Positions 54,726 to 63,109 of a stretch of DNA of 64,000 nt are shown here, piece by piece. Below the pieces are notes generated by a model that ran no database searches, was not told the origin of the DNA, and saw only the letters and a program-made list of their open reading frames with translations. Numbering within the stretch: position 1 is the first letter of the stretch; every line of letters starts with the position of its first letter. The stretch comes from Phocaeicola coprocola DSM 17136. GTDB lineage: Bacteria > Bacteroidota > Bacteroidia > Bacteroidales > Bacteroidaceae. The position numbers and the translations under genes are program-made. Location: NCBI RefSeq assembly GCF_000154845.1, contig NZ_DS981439.1, positions 1 through 64,000 of the forward strand, in the 5' to 3' direction.

Positions 54726-56825
54726 TTATTTCCGTTTGTTCCTCTTTCCCTGCCTGGGAGTATCGCGCGGTTCGAAAACGAACGAGGTCTTGAACTGGTC
54801 ATCGAGCGTGAGGGCCGCGTCGAACGTTCCGCCGCCGTTTTTGACGAATCCCCGGATCGTGCCGGTTTTGCCTTTGGTCAGCAGTTCCGCGAGCTGCTTG
54901 TCGGTCAGCTCCTTGCGGCCCACGGTTCTCCATACGGTCAGGCCGCAATCGGGATTCTGACACTTGGCGAGTTTGGGATAGAACACCACGGGCCTGCCGC
55001 AACGCGGGCAGGCTGTGTCACTCTCCGCGCCGTCGATTCTTGCTTCCAGCAGTTCTTTGGCGATTTGCGAGGTGAAGACCTCGATACCGCGATGGAACGT
55101 CGGGGCGTCCATCTCCCCGGTGGCGATCTTCGAGAGGGCCAGTTCCCAGCCGCCCGTCATGGCGACATCGGCAATCTTCTTGTCCCTGACCACGGCATAC
55201 ACGGCCAGTCCCTTGTCCGTGGGTACAAGCGACTTTTTCTCTCGCCTGACATACTCGCGGGCAAAGAGCGTTTCGATGATGGCGGCACGGGTGGCGGGCG
55301 TGCCGATGCCGGCATCTTTCATCGCCTCGCGTTCGGCCTCGTCGGACAGTTCGCGTCCGGCGGTTTCCATCGCCGCCAGCAGGCTCGATTCCGTGTGAAG
55401 GGGGCGCGGCCGGGTCTGTTTCTGTTCCGTGCCGCATCCTTTGACGGGCAGCTCGTCGCCTTGCACGATGTCGGGAAGGAGGGTCATGTCCTCCTCTTTC
55501 TCTTCGACAGGTTCATTCAGGACGGCCCGCCAGCCCGTCTCGACCATGATACTGCCGCGGGCCGTGAAATCATGTCCCGCGCTTTGCAGGGTAAGGAAAG
55601 TGTTTTCTTTCACGCAGGCCCCGGAAAAGGTTTCGAGCATCCGCCCCGCGACCATCTCATAGACGATGCGGTGGTCGGCATCCAGTTCGGAGGGGAGGTT
55701 CTCGGTGGGAAGCAGCGCGTGGTGGTCGGCGATCTTTTCGTTGTCCACGCTTCGGCGGGAGAGAGATGCGGTATCCATCCTGCCCGCGTATTCCGCGAAA
55801 CGGGGATAGCGTGTCATGTTCCCGATGAGTGCCGGAATCTCCTCGGCCACATCTTCCGATATATAGCGTGAGCCGGTACGGGGATAAGTGATGAACTTCT
55901 TCTCGTAAAGCGACTGGGCGATGTCGAGCGTTTTTTCTGCCGAAAAACCATACCGGCTGTTGGCCTCTTTTTGGAGTGTCGTCAGGTCGTACAAGAGAGG
56001 CGGCTGTTCCCTGGCCTCCTTGCGCTCCACGTTCACGACGCGTACCGTTCGGACGCCGATAACTTCGGCGCGGGCTGCTTCCGCCTTCTCCCTGCCGTCG
56101 AATTTCTCCGTGGAGAGGACGGTGAACTCCGTGCCCTCCTTTGCCGTGGAGAGCTTCAGCCGGAAATAGGTGGCGGGCTTGAACGCCTTGTTCTCCAGGT
56201 AACGGGAGCAGATGATCGCCAGCGTGGGGGTCTGCACCCGTCCGAGCGACCAGACGCCCCGCCCGGCAGCCACGGCAAGCGCTTGCGAGGCGTTGATACC
56301 GACGATCCAGTCGGCTTCGCTGCGGGCTTTGGCCGAGAGGTAAAGGTTGTCGTATTCGTTGCCGGGGCGGAGGTGTTGTAACCCCTCGCGGATGGCCCGG
56401 TCGGTCAGGCTGCTGATCCATAACCGCACGAAAGGGGTGCGGCATTCCAGGTAAGAGTAGATGTAGCGGAAGATCAGCTCACCTTCACGCCCCGCGTCGG
56501 TCGCGACGATGATGCGCTCGGCCATGCCGAACAATTCCCGGAGAATACCGAGCTGCTTCACGACACCCGGGTCGGCCTTATACTCTTTACCCTCCCGAAC
56601 CTGCCGGGGCAGGAGGATGAACGATGATGGCAGGATAGGCAGGTTTTCCCGGCGGAAACCCGCGATGCCGTACTGTTGGGGCATTGCCAGCCCGACCAGG
56701 TGGCCGAAGGCCCAGGTTACGGCGTAGCCGTTTCCCTCGATAAAACCGTCTTTACGGTTCGTGGCTCCCACGATGGCGGCGATCTCACGCGCCACCGAGG
56801 GCTTTTCTGCGATAATTACTTGCAT
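54726..56825 (-). CDS. topB: Topoisomerase III, Exc-like
   Basis: A 699-residue type IA topoisomerase. Toprim acid residues in VIIAEKPSVAREIA and TDAGREGELIF; catalytic Tyr314 in FITYPRTGSRYIS; C-terminal zinc ribbon CPRCGRPVVFY ... CQNPDCG. In CTnDOT the equivalent Exc topoisomerase takes part in excision. It resolves single-strand links. Together with the HTH pair this makes the segment look like a CTnDOT excision module. Confidence 0.9.
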   Translation of the reverse strand: MQVIIAEKPSVAREIAAIVGATNRKDGFIEGNGYAVTWAFGHLVGLAMPQQYGIAGFRRENLPILPSSFILLPRQVREGKEYKADPGVVKQLGILRELFGMAERIIVATDAGREGELIFRYIYSYLECRTPFVRLWISSLTDRAIREGLQHLRPGNEYDNLYLSAKARSEADWIVGINASQALAVAAGRGVWSLGRVQTPTLAIICSRYLENKAFKPATYFRLKLSTAKEGTEFTVLSTEKFDGREKAEAARAEVIGVRTVRVVNVERKEAREQPPLLYDLTTLQKEANSRYGFSAEKTLDIAQSLYEKKFITYPRTGSRYISEDVAEEIPALIGNMTRYPRFAEYAGRMDTASLSRRSVDNEKIADHHALLPTENLPSELDADHRIVYEMVAGRMLETFSGACVKENTFLTLQSAGHDFTARGSIMVETGWRAVLNEPVEEKEEDMTLLPDIVQGDELPVKGCGTEQKQTRPRPLHTESSLLAAMETAGRELSDEAEREAMKDAGIGTPATRAAIIETLFAREYVRREKKSLVPTDKGLAVYAVVRDKKIADVAMTGGWELALSKIATGEMDAPTFHRGIEVFTSQIAKELLEARIDGAESDTACPRCGRPVVFYPKLAKCQNPDCGLTVWRTVGRKELTDKQLAELLTKGKTGTIRGFVKNGGGTFDAALTLDDQFKTSFVFEPRDTPRQGKRNKRK

Positions 56826-56840
56826 GATGATTCGGATTTT

Positions 56841-57056
56841 TCAGTGGTTGTTTTCTTGTAGTTCTTCTTCTTTCTCTTTTTCCGGACGGGCGATCAGCCG
56901 GCGGTCGTAATAGACATGGTTGCCGTTCCCGTCGTAATACTGCCGTCCGTCGTCCGCCTCCTCCGGGGGGCTGCGTTTACCCGGCCGGAGGTACAAGGCG
57001 GCCAGCGCCGCGATCAGGAGCGGCATGGCTCCGGCCTGCATGTAGAACCATTTCAT
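56841..57056 (-). CDS. Small membrane-anchored protein
   Basis: A 71-residue protein with one N-terminal hydrophobic segment (FYMQAGAMPLLIAALAALYL), then a polar stretch and an acidic-rich end. It lies between the DUF3945 gene and topB in one operon. No family recognised. Confidence 0.6.
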   Translation of the reverse strand: MKWFYMQAGAMPLLIAALAALYLRPGKRSPPEEADDGRQYYDGNGNHVYYDRRLIARPEKEKEEELQENNH

Positions 57057-57059
57057 ACG

Positions 57060-58517
57060 TTATACCTTGACACCTTTGGAGTTGCTCTTTTTGCTGCTGC
57101 GGTAATTTTTCTTCTGCGTCGGGGTGGCTTCCTGCTGTCCCTGCTTGAGCGGCTCTTTCACACCTTTGACCGCTTCGACGGTCTTGCCCTCGGAATTGAC
57201 GGCGACCTGGGTACGGCTTTCAACGGCGGGTTTGACCTCCGCTCCCTGCCGTTTCGCACGGTCGGGATTCCAGCGGAAGAAGTCCATCTTGTTACGCTCG
57301 AAGTTGGGCTTGACCCAGGCGTTGAACGGCTCACCCTGCCCGTCCTTGACCATGCCCTTGATGTAGAAAGCCTTGACATCCGCCCGCTTGGAGGGATCAT
57401 TCACCGCTTCCGTCCACTGGTCATAAGCCTCTTTGGGCACGGAGGCTTTGAGGATTGTCCGGTGAATCGTGAGCGTGGGCTGTCGTTCGGAGGCCGTAGT
57501 TTCCTGCCGTCCGTTTTTCTCGGCGGCCTTCTGACGGTAAATCTCCTTGTTCTCCTGGGCGTAGCGGTTGCGATCCAAACCGTCGTAGGTAAAGGAATAG
57601 TTACGTTCGGCCGCGTCGATTTGGATATAGGCATCCCGCTTATAACCCGCGCGGGTGGTATATCCTTCGAGCAACACCTTGCCGCCGCCGTAGAAATCCA
57701 TCTGCTTGCCTTCCGAGAGGTCGGCCTCCTTGATGCGGGCACGTTTTTCGAGTAGCGAAACGGGCATGGGTTCCAGCGTGTTCGTCCATTTGTCTATCGA
57801 CACGTAGCAGGGCGTGAGCTTGCCCGGCTCCAGCTCCAGGTCGATCACTTTCCCGGCGTGGCGGGTGTTCATCAGGTTCGTTTTCGCCTCCTCGTCGAGC
57901 AGCACCCCGTGGAAGGGGGCGTCGAGGTCGGGCCGTTCCTGCCAGTAATGCGGCACGACGCGCAGCGAGCCGTCCGCCTGCTCTTCGAGCGACACGCGCC
58001 CTTTGGTGGAAACACGCATCCCGTTCTCCAGTTCGGGGTTCATCTCCACCAGCCCGTTGGATTTATGTCCGTAAGACATGGCTTTCAGGTGCGGCTCGAT
58101 GTCCTCCATGCGGATACCTTTCTTCTCCATATCCGCCAGGTCTATCTTCGTGACGTCCAGCGGCTCGAACTGCCGCTGCTCCTGCGTCTGGAGCCGTTCG
58201 GAGGGGTCGATACGGTAATTTTCCAGAATCTCCGGGTCGAAGTCGATGCGGATAAGTTTGTTCAGGGCATTCTCCGTCATGACGAAGATACCCGTGTGGA
58301 CGGGGTTCTGGGCCTGTTCCATGAACTTTTTGAAGAAGGCTTCGAGGGCTGAATCCTGCGTGTTCACGTTCAGCAGGCTCGCCACGTTCTGATCCGTGGG
58401 GTCGGCGGTCTGGATATTGCCGTCCCGATCCACGCCGGTAACGGCTTGCAGTCGTCCGTCGTCGGCATTCTGAACGAGCATGACTTGTTTAGCGTCGTTC
58501 TTTACGTTTTCGTCCAT
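57060..58517 (-). CDS. DUF3945/DUF4099 protein
   Basis: A 485-residue protein with DUF4099-type N-terminus (LVQNADDGRLQAVTGVDRDGNIQTADPTDQN) and repeated DUF3945-type blocks (HYWQERPDLDAPFHGVLLDEEAKTNL, IDKWTNTLEPMP, GYKRDAYIQIDAAERNYSFTYDGL). The C-terminus is lysine-rich. It corresponds in position to Orf3 of the CTnDOT excision operon. First gene of a minus-strand operon ending in the methylase-helicase. Confidence 0.75.
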   Translation of the reverse strand: MDENVKNDAKQVMLVQNADDGRLQAVTGVDRDGNIQTADPTDQNVASLLNVNTQDSALEAFFKKFMEQAQNPVHTGIFVMTENALNKLIRIDFDPEILENYRIDPSERLQTQEQRQFEPLDVTKIDLADMEKKGIRMEDIEPHLKAMSYGHKSNGLVEMNPELENGMRVSTKGRVSLEEQADGSLRVVPHYWQERPDLDAPFHGVLLDEEAKTNLMNTRHAGKVIDLELEPGKLTPCYVSIDKWTNTLEPMPVSLLEKRARIKEADLSEGKQMDFYGGGKVLLEGYTTRAGYKRDAYIQIDAAERNYSFTYDGLDRNRYAQENKEIYRQKAAEKNGRQETTASERQPTLTIHRTILKASVPKEAYDQWTEAVNDPSKRADVKAFYIKGMVKDGQGEPFNAWVKPNFERNKMDFFRWNPDRAKRQGAEVKPAVESRTQVAVNSEGKTVEAVKGVKEPLKQGQQEATPTQKKNYRSSKKSNSKGVKV

Positions 58518-58829
58518 AATTACGAGTGTTTTTAGTTAGCACCAATAGCGATGCGGGAACGAAAGTAAGGGGAACCGGCTGAACGTAAAAGAGTTGGAAA
58601 GGCAATGGAAGCATCGGGCACAGAAGTGGCCGCTTGTGGCGCAGGGCAGAGGAAATCGGAGAAACGGAGTGCCGGGAAGGACGGATTTGGCAGAGGGTAT
58701 TTTCGTGGCTCCTCACCTTATTGTCAGGTAGTCGGGATCTATTGTTAAATGTCAATAAAGCGCATGGATAACCCGTGTTTTTTTATAAATTTGCGAAAAC
58801 GGGTTTCAATATCCGACAAAACGTGAGGC
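58518..58829. other. 312-bp gap between DUF3945 and the cassette recombinase
   Basis: No gene. The only clear element is a -7 box TAAATTTG at 58786-58793 for the recombinase. This gap is the border between the excision segment and the cassette array. Confidence 0.5.
58786..58793 (+). promoter_or_regulatory. -7 box of the cassette recombinase
   Basis: TAAATTTG, 37 bp before ATG 58830. It could also drive the downstream cassettes by read-through because the recombinase and cassettes point the same way. Confidence 0.55.
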
Positions 58830-59948
58830 ATGGAAATATATACCCCAAAAACCAAGATCAAACTTTCTCCGGTGATAAGAAACGGGAGAGAATTTGTCGA
58901 AGTGACTTTCGGTAATGACAATGACATCCGCTTGTCGCTGTCGAAGGAAGAAAACGTACTGCTTGTCGGCGGCAGGGCTTATCTGCCGGCAGAAGATTTC
59001 GTGCTTGCCGAGTTCTTCGACCGCTATGTGAAAATGGCGTTTATAGACTATTCTGCCATCAAGGAAACCGCCCCCCGTAAAGAGGAAGACAAACGGCCGC
59101 CACTGCCGGAAGGCTATCTGGAAAAACTTCAGCAAGTGCGTTACAGTGACCATACCGTAAGGGTATATACCTCCTATTTCCGCGATTTCCAACAGCATTT
59201 CGAGGGGCGTAAGATTGAAACGGTTACCCCCGGCGAGATAAACGACTACCTGCTGTATCTCATCCACGAGAAAAACATATCCTCCTGCCAGCAAAACCAG
59301 CGTATCAACGCCATCAAGTTCTATTACGAGAAAGTTCTCGGTCAGGAACGGCGGTGTTACAAGGTGAACCGTGCCAAACGGGAGAAGACGCTGCCCGACG
59401 TGTTGAGCAAGGAGGAAATAAAGAAGATACTCGACGCGACGGTGACAGACCTGCGCTTCTTCTGCATGTTCTCCATACTCTATTCCGCAGGATTGCGCAT
59501 CAGCGAACTGCTGGAACTGAAACCCGGCGACATCAACGAATCCCGCTCCCTGATACGGGTGCGGCAGGGTAAAGGAAAAAAAGACCGCTACACCCTGCTA
59601 TCAAAACCGTTGATGAAAAAGCTGACGGAATATAACAGACTATACAAACCGAAAGTGTGGCTCTTTGAACACAGACCGGGCGAACCTTTCACCGAGAGTA
59701 TCGTGTCGAAACGGCTGAAGGCAGCGGCCCGGGAAGCGGGAATCACGAAACGGATTTATCCGCACCTGCTGCGCCATTCGTTCGCCACCCACCTGTTGGA
59801 GCAAGGAACCGACATCAAGATAGTGAAAGAGCTTATGGGACATAACAACATCAAGACAACGGAAAGGTATGTCCACATAGCCGACACTTTCAAAAGCAAT
59901 ATCAAAAGCCCGTTGGACGATCTGTTGATGGAGGAAGACGAGGTCTGA
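58830..59948 (+). CDS. Tyrosine recombinase of the integron-like cassette array
   Basis: A 372-residue tyrosine recombinase. Extra N-terminal domain (1-85, beta-rich: IKLSPVIRNGREFVEVTFGNDNDIRLSLSKEENV), then core-binding domain (about 95-185) and catalytic domain with Arg223, Lys near KGKKDRY, His312, Arg315, His338 and nucleophile Tyr347. The C-terminal tail ends in SPLDDL, as in integron integrases. It lacks an obvious version of the additional alpha-I2 helix of IntI. Unlike classical integrons it points towards the cassettes, as in some reverse-integrase integrons. rAID-type clusters carry a recombinase of this kind. Confidence 0.9.
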   Translation: MEIYTPKTKIKLSPVIRNGREFVEVTFGNDNDIRLSLSKEENVLLVGGRAYLPAEDFVLAEFFDRYVKMAFIDYSAIKETAPRKEEDKRPPLPEGYLEKLQQVRYSDHTVRVYTSYFRDFQQHFEGRKIETVTPGEINDYLLYLIHEKNISSCQQNQRINAIKFYYEKVLGQERRCYKVNRAKREKTLPDVLSKEEIKKILDATVTDLRFFCMFSILYSAGLRISELLELKPGDINESRSLIRVRQGKGKKDRYTLLSKPLMKKLTEYNRLYKPKVWLFEHRPGEPFTESIVSKRLKAAAREAGITKRIYPHLLRHSFATHLLEQGTDIKIVKELMGHNNIKTTERYVHIADTFKSNIKSPLDDLLMEEDEV

Positions 59949-59960
59949 TACTTAAAGAAA

Positions 59961-59999
59961 ATAACAGCCAAATCGGCTGATAGTATAACGTTATGTGCC
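59961..59999 (+). other. attI-like site at the start of the array
   Basis: Two ATAAC boxes at 59961-59965 and 59985-59989 surround a CAGCC/GGCTG hairpin. The break point by analogy with the other sites is G59990 | T59991; TTATGTGCC (59991-59999) already belongs to cassette 1. It differs from the attC-like sites in having no AAGCGG...GCCG core and in a G, not A, before the break. Confidence 0.6.
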
Positions 60000-60610
60000 A
60001 CAAAAAAAGAAAATGAGAATATGAAACAAGAATTTGAAGGTTTTGATTTTACAAACTTTTGGGATGATAATTACTATGCCCGCAAGGAGTATATCAGTGA
60101 TGCCCCAACTGATGAATTGATAGCTGATGTAGAGAAAGAATTAGGATACAAGTTGCCAGCTTCCTATATATGGCTGATGAAGCAGCATAATGGAGGCATC
60201 CCTTTCAATACATGCTTCCCTACTGATTCACCCACAAATTGGGCTGAAGACCATATTGCTATAACTGGCATTTACGGTATAGGTAGGGAAAAGGACTATT
60301 CACTATGTGGAGAAATTGGCAGTCAGTTTATGATTGATGAATGGGGATATCCGGAAATAGGTGTGGCTATTTGTGACTGTCCGAGTGCTGGGCATGATAT
60401 GATTTTCTTGGATTATCGAGAATGTGGTCCATTCGGAGAACCAAAAGTTGTGCATATCGATCAAGAATCAGATTTCAAAATAACTACATTAGCAGAAAAT
60501 TTTGAGGATTTTATACGAGGGCTTGAAAATGCTGAGAAATATGAGGAATAGTAAGTAAGGCACATAACAAGCGGAAGAATCTCCCTAAATGGTCGATTAT
60601 CCGCCGAACA
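59991..60610 (+). mobile_element. Cassette 1 (SUKH immunity gene)
   Basis: First cassette, 620 bp. TTATGTGCC at its start is the exact complement of GGCACATAA at its end-site (60559-60567). One ORF, no promoter of its own seen. Confidence 0.7.
60021..60551 (+). CDS. SMI1/KNR4 (SUKH-1) immunity protein
   Basis: A 176-residue SUKH-type protein: APTDELIADVEKELGYKLPASYIWLMKQHNGGIPF, then WAEDHIAITGIYGIGREKDYSL and a YRECGPFGEPKVVHIDQESD end. SUKH proteins neutralise toxins of contact or type VI delivery systems. It is an orphan, with no toxin gene nearby, which fits an acquired immunity gene. Confidence 0.85.
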   Translation: MKQEFEGFDFTNFWDDNYYARKEYISDAPTDELIADVEKELGYKLPASYIWLMKQHNGGIPFNTCFPTDSPTNWAEDHIAITGIYGIGREKDYSLCGEIGSQFMIDEWGYPEIGVAICDCPSAGHDMIFLDYRECGPFGEPKVVHIDQESDFKITTLAENFEDFIRGLENAEKYEE

Positions 60611-60616
60611 TTATCG
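60559..60616 (+). repeat. attC-like site 1
   Basis: Left arm GGCACATAAC, core AAGCGGA...AATC...GATT.TCCGCCGAAC (GCGGA pairs TCCGC; AATC pairs GATT), then A60610 | TTATCG. The right arm starts cassette 2. Confidence 0.75.
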
Positions 60617-61272
60617 TCATTAAAATAAAAACGAACATGGAGAAAGGAATAAAAAGAATTGAGCAGAATGGTGTTCACGTTGCATATCTTACTTGTCCTC
60701 AAATCAAATTGAACAAGTATAAAAATGCAACCATGTTATCGTTGTGGCATATTAAAGGCAACTCAATGGATTTTATTTTGGATATGCCCGAATTGCAAGA
60801 TATCAGGATGTATTCGTGTAAATTCAATGACTATACAGCATTAAACAAATTGACACATCTAAAGAGATTATGTATTAATGGTATTGCCACAAAAGAAGAG
60901 CAAACATTTGATTATATAGCCAATCTTTCTCCTTTAGAAGAACTAATCATTTGTAACATAAAACCGTTTAGCAAATTCCCCAATTTATCGAACTTACATA
61001 GTTTATATTGGTTATTTATTTGGGAATGTAAAAATTTAGTTGATATAAAAAACATTGCCGATATTCCCAATTTGCGTGTATTTGATTGGTGTTGTTCTCA
61101 ATTAAAGCCTACTGAATTGGAATTTGTAATGCAAAAAGACAGTATTCAAAAAGTTGCTGCTCAATTTGGAGGAAAGAGGTTAAATGAAGAATTTAAATCA
61201 TTATTAATGAAGTACAATTTATGACGATAACAAGCGGATGAATCTCCCTAACGGTCGATTATCTGCCGGACA
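60611..61272 (+). mobile_element. Cassette 2 (LRR-like gene)
   Basis: 662 bp. TTATCGTCAT (60611-60620) is the exact complement of ATGACGATAA (61221-61230). Confidence 0.7.
60637..61224 (+). CDS. Leucine-rich-repeat-like cassette protein
   Basis: A 195-residue protein with irregular leucine-rich repeats (LNKLTHLKRLCINGI, IANLSPLEELIICNIKPF, FPNLSNLHSLYWLFIWECKNLVDIKNIADIPNLRVFDW). No signal peptide. LRR-type proteins occur among immunity genes, but this is not a named Imm family I can assign. Stop TGA lies in the next attC-like site. ATG 60637 chosen. Confidence 0.6.
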   Translation: MEKGIKRIEQNGVHVAYLTCPQIKLNKYKNATMLSLWHIKGNSMDFILDMPELQDIRMYSCKFNDYTALNKLTHLKRLCINGIATKEEQTFDYIANLSPLEELIICNIKPFSKFPNLSNLHSLYWLFIWECKNLVDIKNIADIPNLRVFDWCCSQLKPTELEFVMQKDSIQKVAAQFGGKRLNEEFKSLLMKYNL

Positions 61273-61278
61273 TTAGTC
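61221..61278 (+). repeat. attC-like site 2
   Basis: Left arm ATGACGATAAC, core AAGCGGATGAATCTCCC... with GCGGAT/ATCTGC (one G-U) and AATC/GATT; break A61272 | TTAGTCG. Confidence 0.75.
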
Positions 61279-62355
61279 GCTTGAAAAATAAAAAAAAGAA
61301 AATGAGTAAGATAATGATATGGGTCGGTCAATTCGATTCCGAAGCTGACTTTGAGAAATATATGGATCAATCGGCTTTCCGTCAATGGTGGAAAGATTAT
61401 GATGAAGACAATAAGGAACTTCGTTGCCAGTTCTGTAAGGAGCTTGGTGTAATGAGCTATGATGAGGATTTTCTTATTATGAAATTCACATCTGACGGCT
61501 TGGCAGGATTACTTAACCTTATTCCTGCTGATACCCAAAAGATAAGTCTGTCGATAGCTGATAAAAATATTACAATGGCAAATGCTGTTATCTGCTATAA
61601 TTGTCGTGAGGGTATATCTCCTAAGAAGGCAGAGAATACCACAACCATGACTTATCTTGGTACGTTTGAGTTTGAACTGTCGCCTGAAGGAATGCAAGGG
61701 TCTAATGCTGGATTAGAATATATGATTTGGATTGGCACAACCGATAAAAGTAGGGAAGAATTTATGGAGTATTTCAATCAAGATGAATACATGAAAGAAA
61801 TACGAGATTACGAAGAAGGTCGTACAAAGAAACGCCCAAATCCCGACCATCGCTGTCAGTTCTGCAAGGACATAGGAATTAAGTTCTATTACCCAGAATT
61901 TTTGAAAGTGGAAATTTTGGATCATCTTGAGAATCCATTTGAAATGGTAAAAAGGATGATAAACAATCAATTTGTGCCTGATTGGGTAATTGAACTCTAC
62001 GTCAAGGAAGAACATGTATCAGCATCGAATTGTATAGTCTGCTATATTCCTAATGGATTTAAAGATAAAAAGAAAAATCAGAACATCTATATAAAGAAAA
62101 AAAGTTACGATGATTCTGATGTTCCCAAAAAACATATTGAGGAATTAGTAGATTACAACGGCATTAAATATCTTGAATGGTTTAAAGCCGAAGGATAATT
62201 ATAATGGTATAGATTAGGTCGTCTATCTGCCATAACCTTTTATGGTAAAGATGATAAAAATATGAGCAGCTAATAGTTGAGTTGAAAAAAGAACAAATTG
62301 TGCGACTAACAAGCGGCTTAACCTCCCCTGAAAAAGGTCGGTTAGCCACCAAACA
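61273..62355 (+). mobile_element. Cassette 3 (tandem Imm22-like gene)
   Basis: 1083 bp. TTAGTCGC (61273-61280) is the exact complement of GCGACTAA (62302-62309). Confidence 0.7.
61302..62198 (+). CDS. Tandem Imm22-like immunity protein
   Basis: A 298-residue protein with two copies of an Imm22-like domain: WVGQFDSEADFEKYMDQSAFRQWWKDY...CQFCKELGVMSYDEDFL (repeat 1) and WIGTTDKSREEFMEYFNQDEYMKEIRDYEEG...CQFCKDIGIKFYYPEFL (repeat 2, from about residue 148). Internal duplication could cover two effectors or form a fixed dimer. A TTG at 61281 lies in the site, so ATG 61302 is used. Confidence 0.75.
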   Translation: MSKIMIWVGQFDSEADFEKYMDQSAFRQWWKDYDEDNKELRCQFCKELGVMSYDEDFLIMKFTSDGLAGLLNLIPADTQKISLSIADKNITMANAVICYNCREGISPKKAENTTTMTYLGTFEFELSPEGMQGSNAGLEYMIWIGTTDKSREEFMEYFNQDEYMKEIRDYEEGRTKKRPNPDHRCQFCKDIGIKFYYPEFLKVEILDHLENPFEMVKRMINNQFVPDWVIELYVKEEHVSASNCIVCYIPNGFKDKKKNQNIYIKKKSYDDSDVPKKHIEELVDYNGIKYLEWFKAEG

Positions 62356-62361
62356 TTATCG
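62302..62361 (+). repeat. attC-like site 3
   Basis: Left arm GCGACTAAC, core AAGCGGCTTAACCTCCCCTG...AGGTCGGTTAGCCACCAAAC (GGCT/AGCC and AACC/GGTT); break A62355 | TTATCG. Confidence 0.75.
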
Positions 62362-63102
62362 ACCTGAAAAGAACAAGAAATGAAACCAAGAGATATATTT
62401 ATTAAAGCCTGCAATGAGATAGCTATTCCTTTTATCGCAATGGGATTTAAGCCGTCTAAAAATGGACAATGTTTGAAAAAGATTTCAAAAGACAAAAATT
62501 TGACTTTTGAAATATGGTTTCGTTCAAGTGTATATAATTCATCTTGTAGTGTGGCTATATATCCACTGATTACGATTACCTGTAAAAACTTGAAAAAGTG
62601 GGTGCAAGAAGAGAATCTCAATGTCAATGATGATGGCTTAGTATATCATAATCATATTGGATACCTATCGCCAATAAATCAATATCAATCTTGGGATCTT
62701 GCCGGACTAAGCTATGCTCCATCAGTAAAAACAATAATTGATTTACTTGAAAAATATGCTTGTCCGATATTTGATTTATTTGAGAATAGACAAATGGCTA
62801 TTGACTTCATTATGCAACATGGCTGTTGTTTCAATCAATACACGAAAGACTCTCTCCTTGCCCTGCCATATATGTTGAGATATGGTGAAAAGGAACAAGC
62901 CGAGAACTACTTCAATCATTACATACATTCAAGTAAATGTCGAAATAGATTTGTAAAAGCCTATTCTCAATTAGAAAAGAATGAAGTAATTGATTGTGGA
63001 TTAGATAATCGTTTCGTAATACTTGCATATAGTCAAAAACTAAAAATAAAATAGGTCGATAACAAACAGATGAAACTTTTAAGGTGGTTTATCCGCCGAA
63101 CA
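62356..63102 (+). mobile_element. Cassette 4 (DUF4304-like gene)
   Basis: 747 bp. TTATCGACC (62356-62364) is the exact complement of GGTCGATAA (63054-63062). Confidence 0.7.
62380..63054 (+). CDS. DUF4304-like cassette protein
   Basis: A 224-residue protein with the DUF4304-type start: AIPFIAMGFKPSKNGQCLKKISKDKNLTFEIWFRSSVYN, then VAIYPLITITCKNLKKWV. DUF4304 proteins are frequent in immunity and polymorphic-toxin contexts. The stop overlaps the left arm of the next site. Function in this cell unknown. Confidence 0.65.
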   Translation: MKPRDIFIKACNEIAIPFIAMGFKPSKNGQCLKKISKDKNLTFEIWFRSSVYNSSCSVAIYPLITITCKNLKKWVQEENLNVNDDGLVYHNHIGYLSPINQYQSWDLAGLSYAPSVKTIIDLLEKYACPIFDLFENRQMAIDFIMQHGCCFNQYTKDSLLALPYMLRYGEKEQAENYFNHYIHSSKCRNRFVKAYSQLEKNEVIDCGLDNRFVILAYSQKLKIK

Positions 63103-63109
63103 TTATATG
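63054..63109 (+). repeat. attC-like site 4
   Basis: Left arm GGTCGATAAC, divergent core ACAGATGAAACTTTTAAGGTGGTTTATCCGCCGAAC split here at positions 63064-63101 (AAAC/GTTT; GAT/ATC), break A63102 | TTATATG. The least conserved site of the array. Confidence 0.7.

Noticed and set aside
58830-59948. Integrase of the conjugative element itself
   Set aside because: It is followed directly by the cassette sites and an attI-like site, so the array is the likely substrate; the CTn integrase is probably outside the window.
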